Assembly (NCBI GenBank): GCA_905183005.1 | Contig: CAJJDO010000062.1 | Span: 128,778-192,777 of the forward strand | DNA: 64,000 bases | Reading direction: 5' to 3' | Source: Paramecium pentaurelia | Lineage: Eukaryota; Ciliophora; Oligohymenophorea; Peniculida; Parameciidae | Shown: in pieces, positions 1 to 13,007 of the stretch | Layout: each line of letters begins with the position of its first letter | Position numbering within the stretch: the stretch's first letter is position 1 | Position numbers and translations under genes: made by a program | Notes under the pieces: model-generated | The model's input: only the letters and a program-made list of their open reading frames with translations | What the model was told of the DNA's origin: nothing | Databases searched by the model: none

Positions 1-591
1 TTGATTATATTTACTTGAATTGGTACCTTGAATAGTAAAAGTAGAATTATAACTAAACTAATTTATATTATTTTTTACTCAAAGCACAAGAAATTCTATA
101 GATCTAATTCATAAAATTATTTTGTTATATTCACATCATATTTATTAAATATATTTGTAAATCTATCTAATGTGCATGGTATAAGAGTAAGTTGAGAAGT
201 ATTCTCAATTTTTGATCCATTTAAATATCTATTTATGTGTTTCTGTTCAACTTAAATATTAAAATAAGGATTTTAGATGAAATCACTTTATTCAATTTGA
301 ATAGCAAATGCAAAAGTATTATCATTCAAGGTAGCCAAAGATGGAAATTCTTCAAATGAGGTTAATACTGTGGCAGTTAAATTTTCTTTATTCAAAAATG
401 AGATTAAATTTTGAGAAAAAATCAACAACATGGTAATAAATAATACTAGAGATACACATCCTCCAAAAGCTGTCTTGTAAAAATTTTATTTATTCATTCT
501 TAAAGTAATGGTCTAACCAAATACGTCGCATTTTGCTAATCCTAATTAGATTTTATAATACATTTCTACCTTTTGTAAATTAAGACATCAT
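1..591 (-). CDS. Two-ended membrane protein family, N-terminal part (runs off left edge)
   Basis: Only the first ~185 residues are inside the window. The reading starts at ATG 591 (a second ATG at 588 is in frame) and needs one 28-nt intron at 542-569 (GTAGAA..AATTAG). After a short cytosolic start containing KCDVFGQTITLRMNK comes TAFGG and a strong membrane helix (about residues 35-55), then a Ser/Thr/Asn-rich, beta-like extracellular region with possible N-glycosylation sites. The architecture (short N-terminus, helix beginning at a GG, soluble domain) matches the full-length genes at 47746-49930 and 56710-58875, so I place it in the same ciliate family. It follows the TmcB-like gene at 1020-5972 in the same orientation, as its relative at 47.7 kb does. 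Function unknown. Confidence 0.75.
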
Positions 592-1019
592 GTTATTATA
601 ATTCTTAAAAAACTAATCAATTTTATTCCATAAAGAATATAAGGCTTGTCAACCTTATCATTATTATTTTAAATACATTTCATATCATAAACAATCAATC
701 TAAATTTCAAATTAGATTTGAAAGAGACATTTTAGTAATATATTGATAATTCATACAAATAAATAAACTTTTCATAAGAATTGTTTCTGACAAGTTTGTG
801 AAACAACGTAAAATTTTAATATTTAAATTTTAAACTTTGTATTTATATTTTCACATATAGATTTAACATGTGAATTATGAACATTGATTTCATTATGATT
901 ATTTTATAACTAATTCTATCATTAGGATAAATTGATTCATCTTAAAAAGTTTATGAATTTACAGAAAAATATTAAATTTGATATAAAAACATATTTTAAT
1001 TTATAAATAGCTTTATATT
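592..1019. other. Intergenic, no gene seen
   Basis: About 430 bp between the stop of the TmcB-like gene (1020) and the start of the left-edge gene (591). It is AT-rich, with no frame showing coding-like codon content. It must hold the 3' end of one gene and the promoter of the next, both on the minus strand. Confidence 0.5.
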
Positions 1020-4000
1020 TCAAACTTTAAAACGCAAATCATGTGTTATAAAACCTATTACATATGCATTTTCCATTAATTTTTCAAATGGAAAAAGTGT
1101 TAATAGTTATTTACAATCCTAATACTAATATTTAACTTTTTCAATCATAATTTTAGTGGTCATCAATGAAATGCTCATAATTATACAAGCTAAAATAAAG
1201 ACGGCTGTGTTAATTATAAATGTTGAGTTTATCAAAGACTTGATTTATTTTGTAAGTATTTCAACTATTACTTAAAATCCATATTAAGCATATAATCTTT
1301 ATACTTGAATTAATGGATTATCATAAGTGTATTTCTAAGTTGCATTTAAACTTCTTGTAGAAATAGTTTATAAAAAATCAAATTAATTCTAATATAAACC
1401 TTAAACTACTGAACTTAATCCCTGATCAAGATTAGATATAGATTAACATTATTCAAGACTGAAAAGATCCTAATAATCTTCATAACTATAAGATCTATAT
1501 TTAATATATTATTTTTACAATTAACTTTAAAACAAATCGCACAAATTTTCGATTAAGATTCCATAAACTTAAGAGTTTTGCTCTTTTTGATATAAAGGAA
1601 GACTTGTACTTAATATCCCTAATTATTATACAGCAATTTTATAAGTATCAATCATTTCAGTTGTTATTGTATGATTTAAGAGTATAGTTTATTAAGCAAA
1701 ATTGGATGCTAAAGAATTTAATGTTAATGAAAATGAAGTTTTTTCTTGATATCTTGCAGATACACTTTATTAAGTAACTTATTATAAGATCAAACTTCCA
1801 ATAAAATAAGAAGAACAAAGTATGGCATACATAAACATGAATAAAAAGAATAAGATTTATGCTGAATTAATTTCTATATAATTTATTAAAATACTTTACT
1901 TTTTAATTAAATTTCTTTTCCAACTTTTTTATGATGTTCTAACATATTAGATGTTACTGTTTTTTAATATTGACGCATCATTGTAGTTTCAAATTATTCT
2001 TCATCTGTTTCATAATTTCTAAATCTAGTATTGTTTAATTAAGCATAAAGTGAAGTGAATTAAACAAAAAGTTCTGAAATTAATTCTTTTGAGAAAGTAC
2101 AAAACAATTTATAAATTTTTTATTTCATTTTAATTATTTAAATAAAGAAATATAGGTATTGTGCTAGTAAAATAAATAAGATTATTTCTTCAACAATTAC
2201 GCTAAAATGAAAAACGATATACTTACAAGATTGATAAACTACGTAGATTTTTTGTGGAATCTGTATTTTCAATTTCATCGATCTAAATATTAAAAGCATC
2301 AGTGTTATTATAGAATTCATTTTAATTGATTTTATAATTCATATTAATAACTTTAGTTAGTTAAGATATAATATTTAATACTCTACTTTCCATAGTTAGA
2401 TTATTAATTATATTAATGTGAGGTAATAAAACAATAGTTTTGTCAATATTTTTAATATTTATTATGAAATATTTAAAAGCAATTTAACTTAATTCTGTAA
2501 AATTAAATTAATCATAAGCTAAGAAAGATTAGTCAATGATGAATTCATTATAGTAATAGGAAAATTAGAATGGTAAATTTTCATAATTTTAGTTTTCATG
2601 AATTTTCTCGAAATTATAATACAATATCAAGTAATTAATAAGAAATCCTGACATTATTATGACATATATTAAAAGAAGAAATAGTTTTGTTTTAATATTG
2701 GTTCCCTTTGAATCTGATAAACAATCTTTAATTTATCTTTTAAGAGCAGTAGTATTATTTTAAGATTATTAACTTCCTACAGATCCACAATTATATTATT
2801 ATTATTATTATTATTATTATGCATTATCTTTAACTTCTGAATCTGCTTCACTTAAATCATTACTCTTTTCTGAAGGTTCATTTTGAAATTCATTTATTCT
2901 TCTATCACTATTTTATAATAAAAATAGATCATTTAATTTATTTTAAGCAGTTCTATTAATATTAATTGATGCTAATTAATTTTTAAATTCTTCAATCATT
3001 TTAATATCTTCAATTAAATTTTCATATTCTAAATTACATTCATTTAAAAGACCTCTTGGAGGAGAATTCATAGATAATAAATTAATATCTGTTTTTTAAG
3101 TTTAAATTTCCTTTTATGATTAAGTATTAATTAATATTGATGATCTATTTCTTAATTATACTAATTATCTACTTGTTATTTTTTGATTCATTAATTATTT
3201 ATATTCAGGAATTTCAACAATTACTAATCTAAAAATAAATATTAATTTTACCTAAGATTTATAGTAATTAAACTCATTAAATGAAGAGAAACTTAATAAA
3301 TTATATTATCATTAGGTAAATTTTCAATTTATTTAGCAATACTTGATTAAACATTTTATTTTGAAAATATATTAGATCTTGAACGTATTAAACTTCTAGT
3401 CATTTATTTAGTCATCAAAGGTAGTATTAATTAACAATCTAATTTTTTATCTAATCTATCAAAATTATCATCAAATAATGTATCCCAAATTTTAGATAAT
3501 TCAGGAATAAAAAATAAACAATCTAATCCTTTTATTTAATCAACTTCAAATCCTAAATGTTTCTCAAAAACTTCTTCAAATAAATTTTATGTTAATTCTT
3601 CAATTTATCCTTATTCATTTAACATCATATATCCATATGTTAGATTTACTGGTGTAATTAGAGCTGTAGCTCCAAATTCAGTTGGACTTGCTTCTATTCT
3701 TAATCTAGTATTAATAGGAACTACAAATTATGATTTATTCTTTCCTAAAATTACTCTTACAGCATTTTTAACTACATTTATTCTACCTCTCTCAACAAAA
3801 TTATCTAAATATAAATCATGATCATTTGCTATTATTTATGGCATAAATTTATTTATATTTTGATCTTAAATCTCTTCATCTTTATATCCTATAGCATTTT
3901 AAAATGATCTAGTATATCTTATTACATTTCCTCTTGGTTACATTAAAGTTATTTATATTACACAGCTACCAGGATCATAAATTATCTTCTCTTCTGATTA

Positions 4001-5972
4001 TAAAAATTGCATCATTATTTGACCTTCTCTTTTATATAATTTTGGTCTGGGTTTATTATAATTTACATATTTATGAAAAATGTTATAAATTGTGTCACAT
4101 TCATTATTTAATGGATTTGTTCTAAATAATAATTAGAATTAATTTTCAAGAATTTTTATATTTTCAATTAATTTATGTCCTACATCTAAAAGCTTATCAA
4201 TATTAATAACTTACTATAGAATACATCCATAAAAATCCTATTTTATTTTTAAATATATACCTTTTCTTACTTTATCACAATACATAAATTATGTTTTATA
4301 GATTTTAATGATTCTTCGAATTAATAAACTTTCTTAAAAACAAATTTTTAATTAACAAGATCATTTTTTTTAACTAATTCACTAAATTTTTATAAAGCAT
4401 CCTATTTTAATTTCGAAATAATAGCCTTTTATTTTATTGATTAGTCCTTATAAATATTTAATAATATCAATACTTTTTAAATTATGGAGAATCGAATGAC
4501 TTCATAAATTGCTTAAGTTGGTACTTTTTTAATTTAAACCAAAAAGTATATATAAGTTAAAATAAGCTTAGAATCTACTTTTTCAATAATTTCATTTTCA
4601 AATTTTTATCCAATCAAACCTTTAGTAAATTATTTAATTGACTCAAAATTTTAAAAAGAATCCATTTTAGTATAAAAATCTTAACAAAAACACTTATATT
4701 TTAGTTTGATATTCATCTGCATCTTCTTTTCTCTTTATATTTTACATTCACTTAAATGACTTGATATAAATGTGAAAATTTCTAATGATTATTTAGGATC
4801 TAGGTATCCTTTTTACTTTTTCAAATCCATTTATTATTCAAATATAATATATAATCTTCTTAGATATTTTTCTAAATCTCCATTCTTAATTTTAGTATAT
4901 CTTATATCTTATCTAATCAGAATTTCATTAGTTAATAATATTAAAGGAGGATAAAATAATAAAATTAATAATAAGATACTAATCTTTAATTTAGGTTAAC
5001 TCAATTAACATATAATTAATTAAATTTAATACATAAGAGTTAACACAACTATTCTAAGATTTAATCTTGATATTCTATAATCTATATAAATATATTAATT
5101 ATAATCGCAAATTATTTATATTACTGATATAATTATTCCTAAAACTTATACAAGTAAGGCTTATGCTTAAATACCAGCCAATAATATTACTCTAATTTTT
5201 TATTTATTATAAATAATTACAATAATTAAAGTGCATATAGAAAATGGATCATTTATGATTAAAATTTCCCTAAATAATCAAAATTTTTCATTCGATGATC
5301 AAACTAATGTAAATTTATTAATGATCCAATTAAAATTTGTAAACCAATTATAATAAAACCAGAAACAATACCAAACAATTCAAAATAACCTTTACTTTCT
5401 TTATTTTGGTAGGAAACAAACTATTTGAATATATCATTTATTAAACTTAATCCACAAAATAGTAATGGAATCTAAAAAATTCCTTAATGGATCTAAAAAA
5501 AAAATGAAAAAATCAAATTTATTATATGATTTTATTAAACATTTGATTCAAGATTCTAATTTAGTCCATTAATTTTACCTATTCAATTGCTAAATTTTGA
5601 ATATCTTTATTTTTCGTCAAAAACACTTTCTATTTCAATATTTAACACAGCAGTAATAAAATAATAAGTCCTTATAATATAAATCCTCCTATTATAAAAA
5701 TAATTCTTAAGGTGATGGAATTTCCAACTATTGTGTAAAATCTAATATATAATCAAATAACTTGACCTAAAATAATCTATTACAATCTATATATGATTTT
5801 AAAATTAATCGTATTCAAAATCATGCAATCTCAAAGTATATATGGATAACATTTAGATATTCTCAATCACTATAATCACTACAGCCACTTTAAATGATTT
5901 CCTCCATGATTCTTTGATATTCAAAAATTCCTGAACATAATAACTTTTCATTTAAAACTTAATTTTGTTCAT
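1020..5972 (-). CDS. TmcB-like giant multi-pass membrane protein with PAS domain (copy A)
   Basis: Roughly 1,600 residues. Start ATG 5972 (in-frame alternative 5951); stop TGA 1020-1022. Small introns are needed, including a 25-nt one with a GTC donor soon after the start, a 26-nt one near 1870 and a 24-nt one near 1500. Order: several N-terminal membrane helices (FIIGGFILQ and LFGIVSGFIIIG segments), a long soluble part, a PAS-like domain (DQNINKFMPQIIANDHD), the motif YGYMMLNEQG, a poly-Gln stretch, then C-terminal helices (EEIILFILLAQYLYFF and others), ending ITHDLRFKV. This layout resembles the Dictyostelium tiny-macrocysts B (TmcB)-type proteins widespread in ciliates; I name it by resemblance only. 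It is a clear paralogue of 42385-47339, sharing motifs and at least four intron positions. Probably a membrane sensor or scaffold; molecular role unknown. Confidence 0.82.
2793..2820 (-). repeat. (TAA)8 tract coding for poly-glutamine
   Basis: Eight consecutive TAA codons on the minus strand (2796-2819) inside TmcB-like copy A. Under the ciliate code they give eight glutamines. The flanking sequence matches the shorter Gln run of copy B near 45.5 kb, so this is a microsatellite expansion in a reassigned codon. Confidence 0.85.
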
Positions 5973-6170
5973 ATTTTTTTAAAAGGATTATTAATTAATA
6001 TATCATTGTTATCCTTAATAAATACATAAATAAGAATAATTTTTTAATGTATTGATTTAAGATTTTATAATCACAATTACTTTACTTATTCAACCTTTAT
6101 TATCATCATTTTAACTATTGTCTTCCTTATTTCTTATTTCTTTCAATTTGATTAATACTTATACTTATAT
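5973..6170. promoter_or_regulatory. Presumed promoter region of TmcB-like copy A
   Basis: Roughly 200 bp of AT-rich sequence upstream of ATG 5972. No specific element recognised; inferred only from position. Confidence 0.3.
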
Positions 6171-7071
6171 TCATTTTCTCTTTGATTCTATAATTAATTC
6201 ATTCTTATTTAGAATCTCCATTATAACTAGATCTTTTTTCAATATTCTATATTTATCATAAATAATTACTACAACAAGCATTGAAATAATAAATAGATTA
6301 AAATACTCAGAAAATCATAAAAGAGTTTTATCAAAATGACTAGTTTTTATTTTTATGCCTAAATTGAATTGATTAGTGGCCTCAAATGGAATTTTCAAAC
6401 TGTTCATTCATGTCCATATAATAATACTTTCAAAAAAATGAGTCTCATTGATTTATTCTGGAGTCAATTAATAAAATTGTTCAGCTTAGGTTTTACAAAA
6501 TTTGGAATTTTCACCCAAAATCTCCAAGTTTGATATTGTAATTTTAACTAAGAATATATATATTTGCAGATTTAATATTTCAATGTAAATTTTTGAAGTT
6601 CTATTATGACATCTATTGATAGACAAAGAATATAGATGAATGAATATCTACCAGATTTATGAAATCTTTACTAATTTGAAATTCTTAATTTGATTAATCA
6701 TATTAACTCTAGAGATGTATTTAAGTATGACATATAAAATGTTAGCTATTTTTTTATCAATAATATTGATACCTCTCATAGTAATATACAATGAATGAAT
6801 GTAAATTAATACAATAACATCATTTAATAATCAATACCTTTCTTTATTTTCGATTTTGATTTCATGATGTAATTCTTTATATGCATTTATTTCTTAATTC
6901 CTTTTTCTTATCTCTTTATAAACAACTTGAAATTAAGCTTTATCTATAAATTTCAATATTTTTATAATGTCATTTTGAAATAAATTAATATCTATAGAAA
7001 AAATACAATATACTAAAATTTTTAACATTTTATTTTGTTATGTGTAACTGATATTTAATTTAAATTTCCAT
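6171..7071 (-). pseudogene. Broken gene: one frame interrupted by three TGA codons
   Basis: From ATG 7071, with one 22-nt intron (GTATAT..TATAG), a single frame runs about 290 codons to TGA 6171. It contains three in-frame TGAs, after ..IENKERY, after ..SIIIWT and after ..DKTLL. No GT..AG intron of normal size can remove them. The rest looks coding: a charged N-terminal stretch (IDKAQFQVVYKEIRKRNQE), hydrophobic segments, and near the end a membrane helix (IISMLVVVIIYDKYR) followed by a basic/acidic tail. Each TGA sits where Trp (TGG) would fit. Random sequence of this base composition would be expected to carry several TGAs, so the evidence is the peptide quality, not the open length. Most likely a decaying membrane protein gene; recoding of UGA is possible but less likely. 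Confidence 0.4.
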
Positions 7072-7131
7072 TGGAAATAATTATTAATTTGTATGATTTT
7101 TATATATTAAATACATAAAATAAATCATCAC

Positions 7132-10100
7132 TCAAAAATGCAATTTACCTGTTCCTTCTGATGCAGGTCTCACTTAAGTTGATTTAACATTTCTGAAGCT
7201 TTTCTTTAGCATTTTACTTCGCCTTAAAGTATGTTCAGACTCAACTTCAGAGTCTCTTCTAGATTCTATAATATCAAATTTTGGTATAATAATCTGTTAA
7301 TACCTGTATTTTTCAAAGAATATTTCAGGATAGATCATATATTTCAATAATTAGGATTAATAATCTTTAATTTAATTATTCAATAAATGCTACTATTAAT
7401 AAAAATACATTCTTTCTAATATTGAATCTAAATTATTTTAAATTTAGTAATGTTTAAACTTTTTATATGATTCCATCACTAATTATTAATCTTTCTTTTA
7501 GTATTCATTTAATAGGTTTATTTACATTTTTAATTTAATTTCTAATAACATAGTATCTGCAATATCCTTTTCTGATAAGATTTATTTTTTACCATCTTGT
7601 ATCTATTTTAATCGAATTCTCACTTTAGCTTATATTCCTTTCATATAATTTTAAGTTTAAATAATCTCTAAAAACGAATTTACAATTTATTTAGTCTCTT
7701 TTTTAAGTTTTTGCCTTTTTTTTATTCTATTCATGTTTGTAATTACTTTAACTACTCTTTTCATTTTTTAAATGTTTTGTTTAACTCTATGAGGATTTAA
7801 TTCAATAGTAACCGAAGGTCTCATCTTACTGAATTTGCTCTTTGGAGAATTTTCAAATTAATCCTCTTCTTTAATAATCATCAGATTATTATTCAAAATA
7901 TTCTAATTTCTGGCTTTACTCATTAAAGATGCTTTCAAAGTTTTATCATCTATATCCATTAATTCAATAGTTTTTGTTCTTTATTTAAATAGAGTAGCTT
8001 TCTTTTTTGTAATTGGAGGTTCTAAATTTAATTTTGGAGATTGATCAATTACAGAAAGAAAAGAAGTTGAATTGGATATCTATTATAATTAAGGTTAGTT
8101 TAAAATTTGTAGATTAGAACTACTTTAATCAAGGGTAACTTAATTATTTTAAACATCACTTTTTTTTAGTATTTCATCATCAGGTTCTTCATAGAATTCT
8201 GCCCATTTCCAATTGTTATTATTAAATGAAGATGCTTCTTATTCAATAATTTCTTAATCAAATCGAGCAGCAAAATATCCTCTTTGTCTAAATGGATTTC
8301 TTAAAAAATGTTTATTTCTTGTTTAATTTGAACTAAATTAATGTCTTTTTATAATCAATTCTCTATCTGGAATATAATGTAATAAGGGACATTGAAGAAC
8401 TCTATGATAACTTGAATTGCAACTAAAACATTTCATGTGTAATGCACTTACATCATCAAATTAAATACTATCATATAGATTTCTAAATCTTTCATAATCT
8501 TCTGGAAAATCTTAAATGACTTTTAAAAAGTCATCTCTAGATAACATTAATAATTTAGAAAATCCTATACTTCTAAATCTTTCTTATGATTATTTCCCAC
8601 TAATAAAACTGATAATACCTAGACTTGAACCTTTTCCAACTTTGCTAACTTCAGCAATTTGTGGATTTTCTAAGATTTAATCAATTTGATCATTCTAAAT
8701 AAAGATTTAAATATCTCCAAATTCAACAAAACATACATATAATTAACCTGCTGGTACTGAAGGGAATATTGAATCAAAATTGATAATATTCTCTGGTTAA
8801 ATAACTGCAGGTTTAATTTTATGAACTAATTTAGTTTTTAAAGCATCACTAAAATTATTTTTAAATAAAGGACATTCATTTAAAATCATTGAATTTGATT
8901 AATTCATTAATTTTTCTCTTAAATTTTCTGATAATTAATTTATAATCTCATTTAATTCATCATTTTCTACTTGATTTTATGATTCCCAATAATAATTTAA
9001 ATATTCTCTAATTTAATATTGTAATTCATATTCAATTTTTCTATTTTGCATATAAGTATTTATCTTTCTCATTTTTCTCATCTTCTCTTATCCATAAGCA
9101 GATATTGTATCAATGATTGCTCCCACAGTACTTACACTGTAACTTAATTGAATACTACAAATCATCATATAAAGGATTGCAACAATTCTTTCTAAATAAC
9201 TAATAGGTACAACATCTCCATAACCAATAGTGAACATTGTTACAGTAGAGAAATAAAAAGAATACAAATATTAGACTTACCAAGTTTCATTTTCAATATG
9301 ATAAAATTCTAACCAGCTTCCTTTTTCTTAATATAATTAACTGTAATAACCAACCTAAATAAATAATTTATATTAATAATTACAAAGTACCAAAGACATG
9401 AATAGCAATGTAAAACAAAGAATAAAACTAATAGCAATTTAAATAATTCTAATAATGAACTACTGGGTTTGGATAAATTTAAAGTTTCTTCTATTTAACT
9501 AATTAATTTAGGAATATTCCTGCATTGTACATAAAATAACAACATTAATAGATCCCACCAATCATCCATCAAATTAAATCCTTATTTAGAAGAATTAAAA
9601 ATTATAGCATATATAACTAAAATCAGAATAGAGATGGCTTCTAAACCATAACTTTTACTAATTACATTTTTGGCTATTGTAACTCTGTTACTAACAATTT
9701 ATCCAAATTAGTAAAATGAATTATTAAAGCTTAGAATAAAATCTATGACTAAAAGCATTATCATAAGAATGGTAGGTGTATATAATTGGCCATAAATTAT
9801 TTATTATTGATTCCAAGCTAGATCCAATGGAATAGTAAATAGAAAATATAATCTACTTATCATTACTACACAATCCCAAACTATCTTTAATCGAGATTCT
9901 GGAGAGATCAAAGGTATTTTTTCTAATTCTGATTCTATCTTTTTATATAAATTGTTAGTGCAAGATTTTAAATTAGAATAATGTCTTGATAATTTTTTTG
10001 TGAATTCCCTAGATTTATTAGATTTATTATGATTACTTCTTTTTGAGACTCTAATTGAAATTATCATTTGAGTTACTAAATTGACTAATCATTGGTTTAA

Positions 10101-10569
10101 GATTAAGGGCACTATCTCTAAAGAGTTTTAGATTAAATGATGAGCCTAAATCTTTTAGTATGTTATATTGATAGTAATTAAATTAAGCATTTATTTTCTT
10201 TTTCCAACTTATTCGATTAATGAACCTCTTAATGAAACAAAATTAAATGACACTGTATATTTGTTATTATTGATGTAATTGTTGAGGAGGTTCAGAGAGT
10301 CTAATACTCTTATTATTTACAAGGAAATGAGCCGAGGGACTATTGGGTGTTGAATCAAATTAAACTCTTTTGCCTTCATGAGCTTTTTATTTAGAACTGT
10401 GACTCTTCTAATTATTATTTCCATTGATTTTTGATCCTTGTATTGAAAAGTTACCTTCTGATAATGAATAATTGAGAAAATCTTAAATTTCACCTATAGG
10501 TTCATCAGTTAACATTAACTAATTCAATTTTGAACTTGGGTCTTCAGTGTCTTACTAAATTTAATTCAT
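7132..10569 (-). CDS. Voltage/cyclic-nucleotide-gated type K+ channel
   Basis: Spliced length 1,126 aa. Start ATG 10569; introns 10009-10036 (28 nt) and 9355-9383 (29 nt); stop TGA 7132-7134; the remaining length is an exact multiple of three. Residues 1-150 are a Gln/Ser-rich cytosolic N-terminus. Six membrane segments follow, with PLDLAW in S1 and an S4 that is poor in Arg/Lys, so voltage sensing may be weak. The pore carries FTIGYGD (about residue 430), the signature of K+ selectivity. A C-linker and a cyclic-nucleotide-binding-like domain (about 560-680) follow; the usual cAMP-contacting GE and R(T/S)A motifs are not clear, so ligand binding is uncertain. A long basic Gln/Lys-rich tail ends the protein. 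It belongs to the EAG/HCN/CNG superfamily, which is hugely expanded in Paramecium, and acts in plasma or ciliary membrane excitability. Confidence 0.93.
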
Positions 10570-10822
10570 ATTTAAATAATTGTCTGAAAATCAAATATTA
10601 TATTATATTTAATTTAAAACTTCTCTTCATTTACAAATGTTTGGGTTACAGATTCGTCTTCAATTTTGAATATAATTTTCTATATAATAATATTCATTTA
10701 ATAATCTTTGATTATTAAAAATGTTTGTAAAATAATCTTATCATACTACACGATTTACCACCTAATTTGATGAATAAACTATTGTGGAATTAAGAGAATC
10801 CTCAAAATTAAAGCATTATCGA
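10570..10822. promoter_or_regulatory. Shared divergent promoter region
   Basis: 253 bp between the start of the K+ channel (minus, 10569) and of the basic protein (plus, 10823). It must hold both promoters; no specific box recognised. Confidence 0.4.
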
Positions 10823-11560
10823 ATGATGACATCAACAAGTTTAAATTAATCTAAACGTCCCTTTATTCATACAAAGTCAATTCCTAAATCTCTAATTGAT
10901 GAAGGTACATTAAAATGTTGAATTCTATATTTAGGATTCAGATCTAAGAGTATCCTTTATCATATGTCACTACTCTCTAATGAAGTTAAAATGAAGACTA
11001 GACCAAGTAGAAGAGAAAGAGAAAGGACAATATTATTCACAGATAACATGGAATTATATCATCACAAATCAATCAAAAGAATCAAAGAAATGAGTAGACG
11101 TAAGAGTTGCTCATGTGATGGATGTGGGCCAAAGACAAGGTTTGAAAGAAAACATGATGATTTTGAAGCAAGAACACAATAAGCGATTAGTTCTGATTTG
11201 AAGTTACTGTAATTTACTAGAGCTGGTCAAAAGAAAAAACAAACTATTATCAAAGAAATTAAATTGAAATAGATTAATGAAAAGAAATCCAAGATATCCT
11301 AAGAAACAACAAACCATTCATAGATCTAACTTAATTTACCATCAACAAAAAGAGATAGTTTGTAAATTGAAAAACAAGAAACCGAAAGAAATAAACTTAA
11401 AACTAAAGTTGACCTCCTAAGAATGCTACCTTCGATAAAAAGCATTGTCTCTCTCACTATACTAAAATAAATCTACATAGGAGGAAGATAACAATAATAA
11501 ATGATATTTAGAAAACCATCTCATGATGCATTGATCATAAAAACTTATAGAATAAAGTGA
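10823..11560 (+). CDS. Small basic protein, unknown
   Basis: 235 aa after removing a 30-nt intron (GTACAT..ATTTAG) about 70 nt into the gene; the start could also be the in-frame ATG at 10826. The protein is very rich in Lys, Arg, Gln and Ser, with a compact motif CSCDGCGPK near residue 95 that has three close cysteines. I see no membrane segment or known domain. The tail contains a short hydrophobic stretch (MLPSIKSIVSLTIL). Transcribed divergently from the K+ channel over a 253-bp gap. It could be nucleic-acid binding because of its charge, but this is a guess. Confidence 0.75.
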
Positions 11561-11757
11561 TGAAAGATTTGTGTATTACTTACTTTTAATTGTAAGATCA
11601 TACTTTATCATTTCTGATAATTATATAAAAAGTACTTCTAATATGTTAAATACATATTTAATTTAACATTATTGCTTTTAGTTTTCAATCTATTTTAAAT
11701 ATTCATCTCTTTAATACATATTTATTTGCTTATTTATATATTTATTCAATTCCTTTT
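11561..11757. other. Intergenic, no gene seen
   Basis: Short AT-rich spacer after the basic protein gene. The minus strand is purine-rich, and this stretch may include the decayed 3' end of the next feature. Confidence 0.4.
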
Positions 11758-12235
11758 TCATTTATCATCTATCTTAAATAATTGGCTATTTACATAAATT
11801 GCTAAATTCATTATTATGGTCATATTTGCTACTCTATTTATTTATATTTAATAATCTAAAATTAATAAAAGGATGTTAATTGATCTACTATTAGAATAGA
11901 TAATCAAATTACAAATATTTCTCAAATCATATTTATTCTCTTTATTAACATCTTAGAATATTAGAACTATTTCAATAGCATCATTAATCAAATTAAATAT
12001 TCATTATATATATTTGAAATATTGTTATTTTAGTAATTTCTTTCTTAGAGAGACATCATTTCTCATAATATTTATATCCATTCGATTTGATAATTATAAT
12101 TTTTATTATAAAATAATATGAAATCATTATAAATATCATTAAAAGAAGCATATTGAAGATGTCTTTGAAATTGTACAAATCTATTTTATCATTTATAAAA
12201 TATCTGTTTTATAAATAGAGTCTTTATTTGATCAA
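11758..12235 (-). pseudogene. Remnant of a larger gene, possibly RIH-like (RyR/IP3R homology) repeat
   Basis: On the minus strand two frames show good peptide content but do not join: one with FVQFQRHLQYASFNDIYND, and a second with RNDVSLRKKLLKQQYFKYI, then INDAIEIVLIFQDVNKEN and LILDYQIQINRV, ending at TGA 11758-11760. At least two TGAs interrupt them. The helical pattern of the second part (lysine-rich helix, a Leu-rich helix, Asn-rich loops) reminds me of RIH domains in ciliate Ca2+ release channels; that is a weak inference. With the frame break and stops, I read it as a fragment of a dead gene. Boundaries are approximate. Confidence 0.3.
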
Positions 12236-12525
12236 TATTATCGATATTTAAGTTATTTATTTTTTAATTATATCTATTTATTATATTTCAATACGATAGT
12301 GTTCAGGAATATATTATAGTAAAACAAGAAGATAAATTATAAAAAAAAAAGGCTTATATAAGCATTATTGTTGTTTCTTTAAATAGAAAAATAAATTAAA
12401 TTAATTTTAATCAATCAGATTGTTTATATAATAAGTATAATGCTTATAAATAAAATGCTATCCGAGAATTTGTAAAAAAATATTAATTTCTAGGTTTAGA
12501 ATATATTGATTAATAATCTATTTGA
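12232..12525 (+). other. Open frame with coding-like content, status unclear
   Basis: 98 codons open between two TGAs with no initiating ATG at its head. The first third is hydrophobic; the rest (for example EYIIVKQEDKLQKKKAY and IREFVKKYQFLGLEYID) looks like real protein. No intron or partner exon found on either side. It could be a further gene relic or one exon of an unrecognised gene. The stretch 12526-13007 after it holds only a second doubtful frame (12552-12905) starting with an Asn/Tyr-rich peptide. Confidence 0.2.
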
Positions 12526-13007
12526 TTAATAAAATTAGTTAAATATATAACATGAACAATTCTTACAATTATAAAGATAATTATAACCACAACAATAGTA
12601 ATGGATTCTTTGTTATAAAATATAGAGATAAAATGAATTTAAGTGATCTTTAAAATTATTTCAATTTCTATTATGTTTTGTTAAAGTATTTATAGTATAA
12701 AATTAAATAAATAAAACATTTTTATTACTTAAATAAAACATTTTTCTATTTGATAAGATGTTTAAGTTTGATTAATGAATCTTAATATTAACAAAGATCA
12801 CACAAAGTCTTAGATATCATATTATTTGATATGATAATTTGTTATCAAAAGAGTCAAGTATATGTAATTTAATTAAAAACTCAATCAAAAAAAGGGATAT
12901 TATGAAAAAGAGGTGAATAAGCTATAAATTAATGTTATAATAAATTAGTATAATCGGAGTTATAAAATGATGTTTAGAGATATATATATTATTTTTTATT
13001 ATTTTAT

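Noticed and set aside
9804..10067. Minus-strand frame starting at ATG 10067 as a separate gene
   Set aside because: The 28-nt intron 10009-10036 joins it to the upstream N-terminal exon of the K+ channel; the ATG is inside the gene and partly in another frame.
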